A stretch of DNA of 64,000 nt from Tulasnella sp. 424. Its lineage: Eukaryota; Basidiomycota; Agaricomycetes; Cantharellales; Tulasnellaceae. The stretch lies in contig WSUB01000176.1 of assembly GCA_019633425.1 (NCBI GenBank), positions 18,752 through 82,751 on the forward strand, read 5' to 3'. Shown here in pieces: positions 46,757 through 59,518 of the stretch (the first letter of the stretch is position 1; each line of letters starts with the position of its first letter). The translations under genes and the position numbers were made by a program. The notes beneath the pieces were generated by a model that saw only the letters and a program-made list of their open reading frames with translations, made no database searches and was not told the DNA's origin.

Positions 46757-49168
46757 ATGGCGACATCTCCAGTTTGGTCCATTGTACCCGGCTTGGACAT
46801 CTATCGTCAGACGAATATGGTTCTCCCTAACGCATACCCAATAAATATTCAGTCTTCCACCACCGACCTGCAAAGCGCAGTCCGGGAGCCAATAATGTCT
46901 GGAGAACGGAGAGGAAGTATGGCGAGAGAGCCTCTTCCTGTTCATCGACTGCAGGCTCCACCGACTCGCGCTTGTCAGAAAAATTTGAGACTTTCAACTC
47001 CTATGGCAATAATCATCCCCCCTCGCCGGCCGCACCGCCCTCAATCATGCCCTCAATGCAACTGAGCGCAATCATCGAATCAGTGGGTGTAACTTAGTTC
47101 GAAGTGCCCCATTCTTTGATTTATGGACTGACTTCTGGGTTCCAAGTCTCCTTTTATAGGATCCCAACGCAAGAAGCTGCGGCCAGACTCTACGAAAGAG
47201 TCTAACAATAGTCCTTGGGGGCGTGCCGGATTACCAGGCCCGCCTAACCCCCGGGAGGCTTACCTCAAATTGCGCAGACTAATACAAGCTGAACCCTGGG
47301 TTGCTTCCCATGGAGAATCAATGGACCAATCCTCTAGCTGCGCGTCCATTTCTCTTGATAACAAGGACATCCAAGCGCCTGGAGAACCCGCAGCCACATT
47401 CACTATCCTTCCAGTAAGCTCTTTATCTTCTCTACATCCTCAAGAGATAAACAATGTACACTTAACCTACCGCATATGTCACGTAGCCAAAGGGACAACC
47501 GGATGGGGGCCGTCAAATACTATCCCGAATGAGAGTGGCAGTTGTCAAATGGCAGACTCGGAAAGAGTTCTTCGAATTCATAGCCGATCCTTCAGCCGAC
47601 AGTAAACTGTCCAGCATTCACACCTGGCGCAGGCGACGTGCCATAGCGGTTGCGTTATTCTCCACCGCCTCAAAGGGCGAAGAGTGGGCAGCTCTTGTGG
47701 CACGACGATTCACCAAGACAACCGAACGCCAAATAGCCGGACTCCGTGCGATCCTGAGGCTGCGGGCCGAGGAGGAATTCTCATATGTGACTGAACGTCA
47801 AGCCCGTACACCCAGGCCTGACTGTTCTGATCTCTCATACCGCCTTCTCAACCTCGTCTTCCTCCGATTCGATCCACAACACTTCTTCCACGACGTCGTT
47901 CCGCCGATCTTACGGGACTGGCCGGCAGATGAACCGTGCGCAATTGCCTGGCTCGCTCGGGTAATTGCGTATTTTATGCAACGCATTGATGCAGGGGTTA
48001 TGTCGAGATACGGACGCCAGGTGGTCCAGAATGCTAGGCGTTGGACGAATGAGTGGCTGTACGGAATGTGGTTACTCTCGACCCTATTTCTCGGCCAGGC
48101 AACCTGTACAGAAAACCGGACCATGGTTCTTTCCGTTGCCAAGTTGATTCTTCACATTGGGATGGAGGCGTTGGGCAGCCAGACTTCAGACGCTGGAGGC
48201 ACGGTTCAAACTCCCGACGACGTACCGAGGCTAAGAGTCTTGTATTCCATCGTCCTGACGTGCTTGAGTTGCGGAGAAGAAGATACCCTCTACTCCGTCG
48301 TTCCTTCTGTCGTAACCCTTGGGCCGTTTGTGGAAGCCTGCGTCAAGGCTCTGTGCGCTAACGGGTCGATGACTTGTGCCGCCCTGAAAGCACTTGCGTT
48401 ACTGAGGAACATGCCTAATGTCATGGAGGATATACCTCAGAGCAAGGTGTCTATTCTAGCAACTTGTTGTATGGAGATCGTTCTTGGAAGAGGATATTGG
48501 AATAAGGCTCTGCTAGCAACGAACGTGAGTATAAACGCAATATCTCTTTTACTCCAATGACCATGGTCGACTCGCGCTAATGATATTCATTATTTGACCA
48601 GTGTAGGGAAGATCCCTTCCCTTTGATGCCGGAGGAAGATGCCTTTGACGTTCTTTGTTGCCTTCCTCAACCAACTTTCCCCAAGGCGCTGGCAACGGCT
48701 CTCGCCGACTGTCCCGTATGCCTAGACCCTTCCAGCCAAGACCACTTGAAACTTTTCGATATGTTGGAGCCGCTGCTCTGGCTATCGAACATGTCATCTT
48801 CCATATCAGAAGCGCATCGTGCACTGGTCGACGGAGACGCGTGCGAGTTCCTTGCCAAAATCATTCTCGATTCTCCGCAGGAGACTTGGTCATGGCAGGA
48901 TAGGTCGATATGGAGAGTGAAAGGAGAAGCAATTACCTGCCTCGGTAACATCATCGAGAAAATGGATGAGACGGAGTTAAGCTCGCGTCCGAGAGAGGAT
49001 GTCGTCAAAGCCATTGTGGAGATTAGGGACAACGCTGAAGCACCCCAAGCTCAAAGGGATCAGGGAACGTTCACATTAACTCGATACAAAGCTGCCGCGG
49101 GCTACCGTGGTGTCGTACCGTTCTATGCGGAGAAGTTGGTGCAGGATCCGGAGAGCCCGACGGCTTGA
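46757..49168 (+). pseudogene. tandem family copy D, exon 1 frameshift
   Basis: Exons 46757-47082, 47147-47413, 47487-48524 and 48602-49168. Exon 1 is 326 nt, not a multiple of three, unlike every intact copy (213, 288 or 300). One base is missing near 46880, so the start frame leaves the conserved KYGERASS stretch and reads REPIMSGERR instead, ending in a stop at 47065. Exons 2-4 are intact (MRVAVVKWQTRKEFFEF; EEDAFDVLCCLPQPTF; DCPVCLDPSS). Translation from an internal ATG could still make a shortened protein. The C-terminal end is slightly altered (ESPTA). Confidence 0.75.
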
Positions 49169-49961
49169 GAGCAATGGGTGAATATTCTATGCCCCTTTAA
49201 TCCACTATCGACTCACTCTCGCATCCTTCATTCCTTTTAACGCTCTTCGAGTTCACTTGTCATCCGTCTTTTGGGTCGGTCATGGTCGGTGTTTAAGTGT
49301 TGTGCTCCTATTTTACCTTGCCTTTGAAGTTTGAGCGTGCAACGCAGCGCTTCTTCTCGCAGCAGTGAGTGAAGCGGCGTGCCGCGAAGGCTATTCGATC
49401 AAGTGATGGTCACCACCCTAAGGTTGCGGGGTTGTGGGTACTGCAGCAGCAACGAGCCTCTTGTATAAAGTGAGAAATGGTGTGAGTATTGTCCCCCGAT
49501 AATGAGAAGGGCCTAGTAGTGTATTAGGTATGATGTCGTCTAGACCGCAAATGCAAACCGAACCACATTAGATCGACGTGGGAACAGCGCCACGCTCATC
49601 TCCCTCGAATTTCACCTCCTATCCACCTACGACGGGCCTTTGAAATCTTTCAAGGGCCAATGTTAAACTGCCTTATTGGGGTGGCTAGATGTATCCGAAT
49701 TTGCGATTGTTCCATTGCACCCCGCAAGAGCGAACAACACGTGCCTGACCAGCCACACACCGAACATTCTGCACCGATGTATTGTCGCTCGCTTCCGCGG
49801 ATGATCAAACGAACTGCCTCGGCACGTTCCCTCGACTTTTTCAGTTGCGTAAAGCTGTACACCTCATGTTTGCAAAATCGCGCAATAAGACTGCGGACTC
49901 AGTGGACCGGAGACGTGATCCCCCCCTCCAGTTCACCTTGATCACGCCCTCGGGATCGGAC

Positions 49962-52355
49962 ATGGCGACAGCTCCTTGGTTGCTCTCTATGACTATCCCA
50001 GACTATCATATTTATAAGGAGTATACTGCTTCCAACGCGTACCCGTTTTCCACCAGTGAACAGCAAAGCGCACTTTGGGCGGCCAACAGTGCGTGGGGGA
50101 CGAAACGGAAGTATGGCGAGAGAGCTTCTTCCTGTGCATCATCGACAGGCTCTATGGATTCGCGTTTGTCAGAAAACTTTGAGGCTTTCAACTCCTATGG
50201 CAATAAAAGCCGGGGCCGCGTCTCACCTCCTCCATTGCCAGTGCAAGTAATCTTCGATCCAGTAAGTATAACCTAGCTTGCGGTGCCTGCTTCTTTTAGC
50301 TGTAGACTGACTTTTGGTTTCCAAGTCTCTTTTCACTTCATCCCGACGCAAGAAGCTGCGGAGAGATTCTATGGAAGAGTCTAACGATGGACCATCGGGA
50401 CATGCTGGATTACCAGGCCCACCTAATCCCAGAGAGGCTTACATCAAAATGCGCAGATTGATACGGAAGGAATTTCAGGACACTCCCGACAGAGAACCAA
50501 TGGACCAATACTCGAGCTGTGCGTCCATTTCTCTTGACAGCAAGGACACCCAGGCCCCAGGAGTACCCGCAGCAGGCACATTGGCTACTGATCCAGTAAG
50601 TGCTTTCTCTTCTCCGTGCCCCGAGGATATACTCGATATATACTTAGCCTGTCATATATCTCACGTAGCCGAAGCGAAAACCAGATACAGGCCGACAAAT
50701 ACTATCTCGTATGAGAGTGGCAGTTGTCAAATGGCAGTCTCGGAAACAGTTCTTCGAGCTCACTGCCGATCCTCCAGCCGACAGTGAACGGCCCGGCATT
50801 CACAGCTGGCGCAGGAGACGTGCCGCGGCGGATGCGTTATTCTCCACCGGCTCAAAGGGCGAAGAATGGGCAGCTCTTGTGGTAGGACGATTCACCAAGA
50901 CAACACGACGACAAATAGCCGGACTACATGCGATCTTGAGGCTGCGTGTCGAAGAAGAACTTCCCAACATGCCGGGTTGTCCGGGCCTGGAACCCAAACC
51001 TGACTGTTCCGGTCAGGCATACAACCTTCTCAAACTCGTCTTCATACGGTTCGAACCAAAATCCTTATTCCAAGACGTCGTCGAGCCGGTATTACGGGAT
51101 TGGCCAGTAGACAAGCCATGCGCAATTGCCTGGCTTGCGAGAGTCATTTCGGTTTTCATGCCTCGCGTTGATGCCAACGCCATGTCGAGATACGGGCGTC
51201 AGGTAATCCAGAACGTCGAGCGTTGGACAAATGACTGGCTTCACGGAATGTGGCTACTCTCGACCCTATTTCTCGGGCAGATAACCTGGACAGAAAACCG
51301 TACCACGATTCTTTCCATTGCCAGGTTAATCCTGCATGTCGGAATGGAGGCGTTGGGCAGCCAAACTTCCGACACAGTTGGCACGACTCCAGTCCCCGAC
51401 GAAGTATCGAGACAAGTAGTCCTGTATTCCGTCGTCATGACTTGCTTGCATTGCGGCGGGGAAGACACTCTCCAATCCATCGTCCCTTCTTTCATAACCC
51501 TCGGGCCGTTTGTTGTGGCCTGCATCGAGGCTCTCTGCGCCAACGGGTCGATGATTTGTTCCGCTTTGAAAGTACTTGCGTTGCTGAGGAACGTGCCCAC
51601 TGCCATGGAGGACATATCCCCGACGAAGATTTCTATTCTCGCAAGCTGTTGTATGGACATCGTCCTTGGAAGAGGGGCTTGGAATAAGTCATTGCTGACA
51701 GCGAAGGTGAGCCTAAACACAAGCCCTCTTTGATTCCAATGATGGTAGTGAATACAAGCTAAAGACATCTGGTTTTGCACAGTGTCGGGAAGATCCGTTC
51801 CCTTTGATACCGGAAGAAGATGCCTTCGACGTCCTTTGTCGCCTTCCTCAGCCAACTTTCCCCAAGGCATTAGCAGCGGCTCTCACCGATTGTCCCGTCT
51901 GCCTAGACCCATCCAGCCAAGACCACTTGAAACTTTTCGATATGATGGAGCCTCTCCTCTGGCTATCGAACATGCCATCTTCCATACCAGAAGCCCATCG
52001 CGCACTGGTCGACGGAGACGCATGCGAGTTCCTTGCCAAAATCATTCTCGATTCTCCGCAAGAGACTTGGTCATGGCAGGATAGGGCGATATGGAGAGTT
52101 AAAGGAGAAGCAATCACCTGTCTCGGTAACATTATGGAGAAAATGGATGGGACGGAGTTACGCTCGCGTCTTAGAGAGGATGTCGTCAAAGCCGTTCTGG
52201 AGATGAGAGACAACTCTGAAGCACCCTTGGCTCAAAGAGACCAAGGAACGTTCACATTGATTCGATACAAAGCTGCCGCGGGCCGCTGTGGTGTCGTACC
52301 GTTCTGTGCGGAGAAGTTGGTGCAGGACCCGGAAAGCTCGACGGCTCAAGAGTAA
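49962..52355 (+). CDS. uncharacterised tandem family protein, copy E
   Basis: Exons 49962-50261, 50326-50595, 50669-51706 and 51783-52355; 726 residues, intact. All conserved blocks are present: GTKRKYGERASSCASSTGS in exon 1; SRRKKLRRDSMEES and LPGPPNPREAYIKMRRLI in exon 2; PKRKPDTGRQILSRMRVAVV at the exon 3 start; EEDAFDVLCRLPQPTFPKAL and DCPVCLDPSSQDH in exon 4. Phase-0 introns of about 64-77 nt sit at the same places as in B and F. No signal peptide or membrane segment. No enzyme motif recognised. Best reference copy for the family. Confidence 0.87.
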
Positions 52356-53180
52356 TAGGTGAATATTCTATGCCCCTTTAATTCACTCTCTACTCACTCT
52401 CGCGTCCTTCATTCCTTTTAACGCTCTTCGAGTTCACCTATCATTCGTCTTTTATGTCGGCCATGGTCGGGGTTTAATATTTTACCTTCCTTTTGAAGGT
52501 TGAGCGTCCAATGCAGCGCTTCTGCTTGCAGCAGTGTGAGTAAGCGTTGTGCCGCGAAGGCTATTCGATCAAGTGATGGTCACCACCCTAAGGTTGCGGG
52601 GTTTTGGGTACTGCAGCAGGAACGAGCCTCTTGGATAGAGTGAGGAATGGCGTGAACATTGCCCCCTGATAATGAGAAGGGCTCAGTACTGTGTTAGGTA
52701 CGGACAGACCGAACTATTTCGCAAATGCAAATCGAACCACATTGGATCGACGTGGGAACACAATGTCATCCGCTCCCTCTTCTCCGTTCCCTCTTGAACT
52801 GGACCCTACGCAAAATGTGCAATATCGGCCGATATTGAATGTTTCGGGTCTTATTGGCATGGCTACCATGCGAATATAAATAATGTGACGTCCATCGCCC
52901 ACTGCTACCGTAAACCTGCAATGGCAACTGGCCGCACATCACGTACCCAACTCGCTTGAGCCTCCCATGAGGGAGAGAGGTAACCAAGGCACACTACCGA
53001 ACATTCTGCACAGATGGGCTCTCGCTTCCGCAAATCAAATGGACTGCCTTGGTGCGCACGTTCCCTGCGACTTTCTCAGGAACGTAAAGCTGTGCACCTC
53101 ATCTTTTCAAATCGCGCAATAAGTAGAGACGCGTTTCCTTCCTTCCCCCCCCCTTCACTTCAACGCCCTCACAATCGGAC

Positions 53181-55521
53181 ATGGCTACGTCTCCTAGGTC
53201 CTGTATACCCGGCCTGGGTTTCACTTATCAGTGGAATACGGCTCTCCCCGGGGGTCAGTCTCCTACCACCGACCCCCTAAGCACGGTCTGGGGATCTACC
53301 AATGCCTGGGGGACGAAACGGAAGTACGGGGAGAGAGCTTCCCCCTGTGCATCATCAGCAGGCTCCATGGATTCACGCTTGTCAGAAAATTTTGAGGCTT
53401 TCACCTCCTATGGCAATAATCCCTCCTCCTCACCGCCTTCAATGCAGGGGCACGCAACTTTCGATTCAGTAAGTATTACTTACTTCACCTATAGTGCCTC
53501 GTTCTTTCGATTATGGACTGACTTTTGGTTCCAAGTCTCTTTTCACGGTATCCCGACGCAAGAAGATACGGAGAGATTCCTTGGAAGAGTTTAACGATGG
53601 ACCATCGGTCCATGCCAGATTACCAGGCCCACCTAACCCCAGGGAGGCTTACTTCAAAATGCGTGCAACCATAAAAGAGGCGTGCCAGGACACTGTAGAA
53701 CAGTCATCGAGCTGTGCGTCAATTTCTCTTGACGGCAAGGACATCCAGGCACCTAGAGAACCCTCAGGAACATCGACTTCTAATCCAGTAAGTGCTTCCT
53801 CCTCTCCACATCCTTAAGAAGATACACGATGTATATACTTATCCTACTACCTACGCCACGCAGCCAAAGCAAAAACCAGATAGAGGCCGTCAAATACTAT
53901 CCCGAATGAGAGTGGCAGTTGTCAAATGGCAGACTCGGAAACAGTTCTTCGAATTCACATCCGATCCTCTAGCCGACAATGAACGGTCCAGCATTCACAC
54001 CTGGCGCAGACGACGTGCCGTGGCGGATGCGTTATTCTCCACCGGCTCAAAGGGCGAAGAGTGGGCAGCTCTTGTGGTACGACGATTCACTAAGACAACG
54101 GAACGACAGATAGCCGGACTACGTGCCATCCTGAGACTGCGAGACGCAGAGGAATTCTCCTACGCGCCAGAGCGTCTGATCCTGACATCCGAATTTGACT
54201 ATTCTCAAATCTCATACAGGCTTTTCAACCTCGTTTTCATACAATTCGAACCGGAGTCCTTCTTCCCAGACGTCGTTCCCTCTGTCTTACGGGACTGGCC
54301 AGCAAATAGTCCGTGGACGATTGTCTGGCTCGTCCGTGCAATTTCGACCTTCATGTCTCGCGTTGATGCAGGGGTTATATTGGGATATGGGCGTCGGGTG
54401 ATGCAGAATGCCAAGCCCTGGACAGACCAGTGGCTAGGCGGACTGTGGTTACTTTTAGCCCTGTATCTCGACCAGGCTGCGAGGACACGAAATCGCACCA
54501 CGATGATTTCCGTGGCTAAATTAATCCTTCACGTCGGAATGGAGGCGTTAGGCAACCAGACTGCCGACACTGTTGGGACCATTCGGACGTTCAACGACGT
54601 GCCAGGGCTACAGGTCCTGTATCCTGTTGTCATGACATGCTTAAATTGCGAGGGAGAAGATACTCTCCACTCCATCGTCCCATCTATCATAACCCTTGGG
54701 CCGTTTGTGGAGGCCTGCATCGAGGCTCTCAGCGCCAATGGGTCGATGACTTGTTCCGCTTTGAAGGCACTTGCGTTGCTGAGGAACGTGCCCACTATCA
54801 TGGAGGGCATACCTCAGAGCAAGTTGTCTATTCTAGCAACCTGTTGTATGGACATCGTCCTTGGGAGAGGACTTTGGAATAAGTCATTGCTGACAGAGAA
54901 GGTAAGCGTCAACGCAGTCCTTGTTTTATTCCGATGATTGTAGCCAGTACAAGCTGATTCTACCCGATGTTTTATCAGTGTCGGGCAGATCCGTTCCCTT
55001 TGATACCGGAAGAAGATGCCTTCGACGTCCTTTGTCGCCTTCCTCAGCCAACTTTCTCCAAAGCACTGGCAGCGGCTCTCGCCGACTGTCCCGTTTGCCT
55101 TGACCCCTCCAGCCAAGTACACTTGAAACTTTTCGATATGTTGGAGCCTCTCCTCTGGCTATCGAACATGCCATCTTCCATACCAGAAGCCCATCGCGCA
55201 TTGGTCGACGGAGACGCATGCGAATTCCTTGCCCAGATCATTCTCGATTCTCCGCAGGAGACTTGGTCGTGGCAGGATAGGGCCATATGGAGAGTTAAAG
55301 GAGAAGCAATCACCTGTCTCGGTAACATCATCGAGAAAATGGACGAGACGGAGTTACGCTTGCGTCCTAGAGAAGACGTCATTAAAACCATTGCGGAGAT
55401 CAGGGACAACGCTGAAGCACCGCTGGCTCAAAGGGATCAGGGAACGTTCACATTGATTCGATACAAAGCTGCCGCGGGCCGCTGTGGTGTCGTACCGTTC
55501 TGTGCGGAGATGTTGGTCTGA
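53181..55521 (+). CDS. uncharacterised tandem family protein, copy F
   Basis: Exons 53181-53468, 53536-53787, 53864-54901 and 54979-55521; 706 residues, intact. The exon 3 acceptor is CGCAG rather than the CGTAG of the other copies. Exon 4 ends ten residues earlier than in B and E (CAEMLV then TGA). It shares with copy A the NTALPGG and LILTSEFDYSQ variants and the -ESFFPDVVPSVLRDWP- block, so A derives from an F-like copy. Same basic patches and CPVCLDPSS motif as the rest. Confidence 0.86.
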
Positions 55522-56339
55522 AATTCGCCAGGCTCGAATAACCCATCACCCTTTAGTTCACCGTCCACTTAGCTTAACATCCTTCATTCCCTTTAACGCT
55601 CTTCGAGCTCACCTATCATTCATCTGTTATTACGTTGGCAGCGGTCCGGATTTCAGTGTTGCGTCGCTATGATTCCATAGAGTTTACCTTGTCTTTGAGT
55701 GTGCAACGCAGCGCGCTAACGCTCTCGCCCGTAGCAGTGAGTGTGCGAGTATCATAGAAGGCTATTCGATCGAGTGATGGTAAGGTTAGCCGTGAAAGCC
55801 AAGAACAAAAACAAGCGTTAGAGTATTACAATCGCAATAGATTTCCTGTATATACTCGGACATGGCGTCATCATTGCTCACTGCTAATAAGAAAGTGTCG
55901 AAGGGGAATGTCAGCTATGACATCTCAGTTGGGTATCAATCGAACCGCATTGAATCGACGTGGGAACACGGCATCATCCACTCTCGGGCTCGCTCCCATT
56001 GGCTCTCATATTGGATCTTACACTGCGTGATATTCTAAAGTGCTGAAGAGCATGGTTATCACGACGATATTCTCTGGGCGAGGCGAACTAGAAACACAGA
56101 AATCTGAGCTGTGAGAAGCCTCCCTTCACATTATGGGACGCGCAAAAAAAATACATTCTAGATAACTGGATGCTCGCTTTCCAGTTGCATCGGCGCATCC
56201 CATTTGACTTTAATAATGTTTACGACTACTCTAGACCGTAAATCTGCTCTTGGGAAATCATACCATAAAATGATTGGACAGAACGCTCTCATGCTTGCGT
56301 TTCACATCCCCCTTCACCCCAACGGTCCCAAGATCGCCA

Positions 56340-58722
56340 ATGGCAAAATTTCCCCGATTCTATACATACGGCCCCGACCTCTATTCCAATGAATCTATTG
56401 CTCTTTCCAAGGCAAATTCGATAAATGCGGATGTTCTGGCCGCAACTTGGGCTTGGGGAACCAAACGGAAGTATGGCGAGAGAACTTCTTCCCATGCAAC
56501 ATCGGCGGGTTTCCATGGATTCACGCTTGTCAGAGGACTTTGGGTTCTGCTTGAACCCCCGCACCAACAACACCTCGGCCTTCCCACCATCAATAAAAAC
56601 GCGGACAATCGCTGTTTCGGTGTGTAACACTCAGGCAATGGTGCCCTTTCTTTTGATTGCGGACTGAAGTTTGGCTCCAAAGCCTCCTCAACCGACATCA
56701 CGACACAAGAAGCTGCGAAGAGGGTCTTTCGAGGAGTTGAATGAGAGAGCATCGAAACGTTCGGGTGGAGCCTTGGCCACCACCGGATTACCAGGACCGC
56801 TTACTAGCGCCTGAGAGAAATATTTGAAAATAAGGGAAACCTTACAGAAGGCACGCCTCGACACTTCACACTCAGAGTCGATGGATCAGTCCTCCAGTTG
56901 CGCCTCCATCTCTCTGAATGCCAGGGAGATACCGACAGCCGCAAAATCCTCAGACTCATCGATCTCCCTGGTAAGGGTTTCCCTCTCCTACGTCCCCGAT
57001 GACATGCAGGACTTAAAAAGGGCTTGACACCCCATCACGTAGTCAACCCCCAAGCATCTGAGCACTCCTCAAATAATATCTCGTATGAGAGGGGCGGTGG
57101 TCAAATGACAGTCTAGGAAGCAATTCTTCGAATTCACCGATCTTCGAGTCCGGTCCTCCATCCATGCCTGGCGCAGGTGGTGTACCGTAGCCGATGAATT
57201 ACTCTCTACCTGTTCCAAGGGAGAAGAATGGGCAGCTCTCGTAGCTCGGCTGGTTCACCAAGACAACAGTTCGTCAAGCAGCCGGACTACGTGCGATACT
57301 GGACCTACGAGTCGAAGAAGAAACCCTCCACACCTCGAGTTCTCCGGACAATATACTCAAACCGGATTTCTCCAGTCGCTCTTACAGTCTTTTCAAAGTC
57401 ATCTATCTGCCGTCTGAACAACAATCACTCTTCCAGGACGTCATCCCCCAGGTTTTAGGGAGTTGGCCGGCAGATAAGCCTTGCGCCATTATTTGGCTCG
57501 CGCGTGTAATCCCAGGTTTCATGTCTCGCATTGATGGAGAGTTAATGTCGAGGTACGGGCGACAGGCGATCCAGAACGCAAAACCGTGGACGAATGTATG
57601 GCTAGATGGGATGTGGCTGCTTACGGCTTTGTTTCTCGGTCAATTCGCGTTGACGGAAGGGCCGAGGACCTCGCACTCCGTGGCCAAGTTTATCCTCCAT
57701 GCCGGAATGGAGGTGCTTGGGAAGGAGGCATCCGACGCCACAGGAACTACCTGGCGGCGAAGTGAAGTAGTGATGCTTAGTGTCCTGTACCCCGTTGTTT
57801 TGACATGTTTGCACTCGGGGGGAGGAGAATCTCTTCAAGCCATCGTCCCTTCTACCATCACTCTGGGGCCGTTCGTTGAGGCCTGCGTCGACGCTGTATG
57901 TGCCAACGATTCAATGACTTGTTCCGCCCTGAAAGCGCTCGCGCTATTAAGGGACGTACTAACGGCGCTGGAGGACATACCTCCTCTAAAGATGTCTCTT
58001 TTCATAACTTGCTGTATGGACATTGTCCTTGTCAAGGGCCTTTGGAGCAAATCTGCGTTGATAGAGAATGTGAGTATAGCGCCACATCTCTTTCTTCAAA
58101 AGTCTGCGGACGATACGAGCTGACCATAGCAGTACTTCATCAGTGCTACGCGGACCCTTTTCCTCTGGTGCCGGAGGAAGATGCCTTCGACATCCTTTGT
58201 CGCCTTCCTCGACCAGCTTTCCCAAAGGCACTGGCAGCGGCTCTCGCCGAGTGTCCCATGTGCCTTGACCCCTCGATCCAAGACCATTTGAAGCTTTTCG
58301 ATATGCTAGAGCCTCTTCTCTGGCTATCGAGCATGCCGCCTTCGATACCAGAAGCCCATCGCGCACTGGTGGATGGAGACGCATGCGAATTCCTTGCCAC
58401 AATCGTTATCGACTCCCCATAGGAGACTTGGTTATGGCAAGATAGAGCTATATGGCGAGCCAAAGGAGAAGCGATTACCTGTTTAGGTAATATCATCGAG
58501 AAGATGGACGAGAAAGAGTTACGCTCTCATCTTGCAGAAGATGTCATCAAAGCTATTGCACATATCAGAGATAATGACGAAGCACCCTTGGCTCAAAGGG
58601 ACCAGGGAACGTTCACATTGGAGCGATACAAATCTGCAGCGGATCGCTGTGGTGTCGTGCCCTTCTGCAAGGAGATACTGGTGCACGAGCCCGGCGGTGG
58701 CTCGAATGGTAGAGAGATTTGA
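56340..58722 (+). pseudogene. tandem family copy G, multiply broken
   Basis: Exons can still be traced: 56340-56619, 56683-56970, 57043-58069 and 58144-58722. Exon 1 is 280 nt (one base too many, frameshift before the SRLSE block). Exon 2 has TGA at 56812-56814. Exon 3 has TGA at 57106-57108 right after MRGAVVK, and its length (1027 nt) is out of frame. Exon 4 has TAG at 58420-58422. This is the oldest-looking copy and the most diverged in base sequence, at the right edge of the array. Confidence 0.9.
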
Positions 58723-59518
58723 TATATTTCAAACGTGGCGCCGTGACGTTCTTTTTCTTGGTTTGAACGTTTAATTAGAGTTCATGCTTTTCATTTGCCC
58801 GTACCTATTGGTACTGTCTTCTCGTTCACTTGTCACCGCGGAAGTGGGCGGGACTGCGGGAATAAAGAGTGCCGCGTTTCTCTTGCATTCGGTTTCCTGA
58901 TAATCAGTCCGCTTTTAATTACTGCTCTGATGTATGCTACTTTTAATAGGATGAAAGTGGTAAAATTTTCTAGAGAATCGAGGTCTGGTGACATTCGTTG
59001 ACGACGACTACGTAAAGCATGATAAGTCGACTGAGAAACCGCGGCGATTTAAGACTGTGAATGCCATTAATTACTATTACGCATCTACCTCCGCCCCGCC
59101 TCCCCCTTTTTTTGCCCTTTTCAGGGAATGATAAAATTCATAGCGCTCAAGGTGGATCCGGAGATTGTGCTGGATACGTTCCCTGAGCCACAACAGGAGA
59201 CGATGAGAAACTGGTAAAAGTAGATATAAGTACAGCATCAAATGTAATGCGGGAAAATGGTAAGTTGGATGAGAAGAGCGGGAAAAACGATGCAGGGGAG
59301 ACGGAGGTGGTTCACGACTGCAGCTGGAGATGGCCCATGGCCCTACAATAGGCTCGCATCTGCTCTTAAAGTAGCAGTTCTCATTCGAAGTAGAAAACTT
59401 TGTCGCAAGATTATACCCGATAGAAAGGCTGAGTTTCGGACATGCAGTTCGTCGGCTCCAAGCGAACCACCAATCATTTTCAATAGCACAGTTATGTAGA
59501 TCCGACTCCTGAAAGCTA
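58723..59518. other. convergent intergenic between copy G and UTP22
   Basis: About 800 bp with no gene seen. Short frames only. It contains a C/T-rich tract near 59092-59118. It must hold the 3' flank of UTP22. Confidence 0.5.

Noticed and set aside
38693..52213. Repeated 121-residue minus-strand frames (MSLIS...) in each array copy
   Set aside because: They are antisense to the conserved fourth exon and recur only because that exon recurs.
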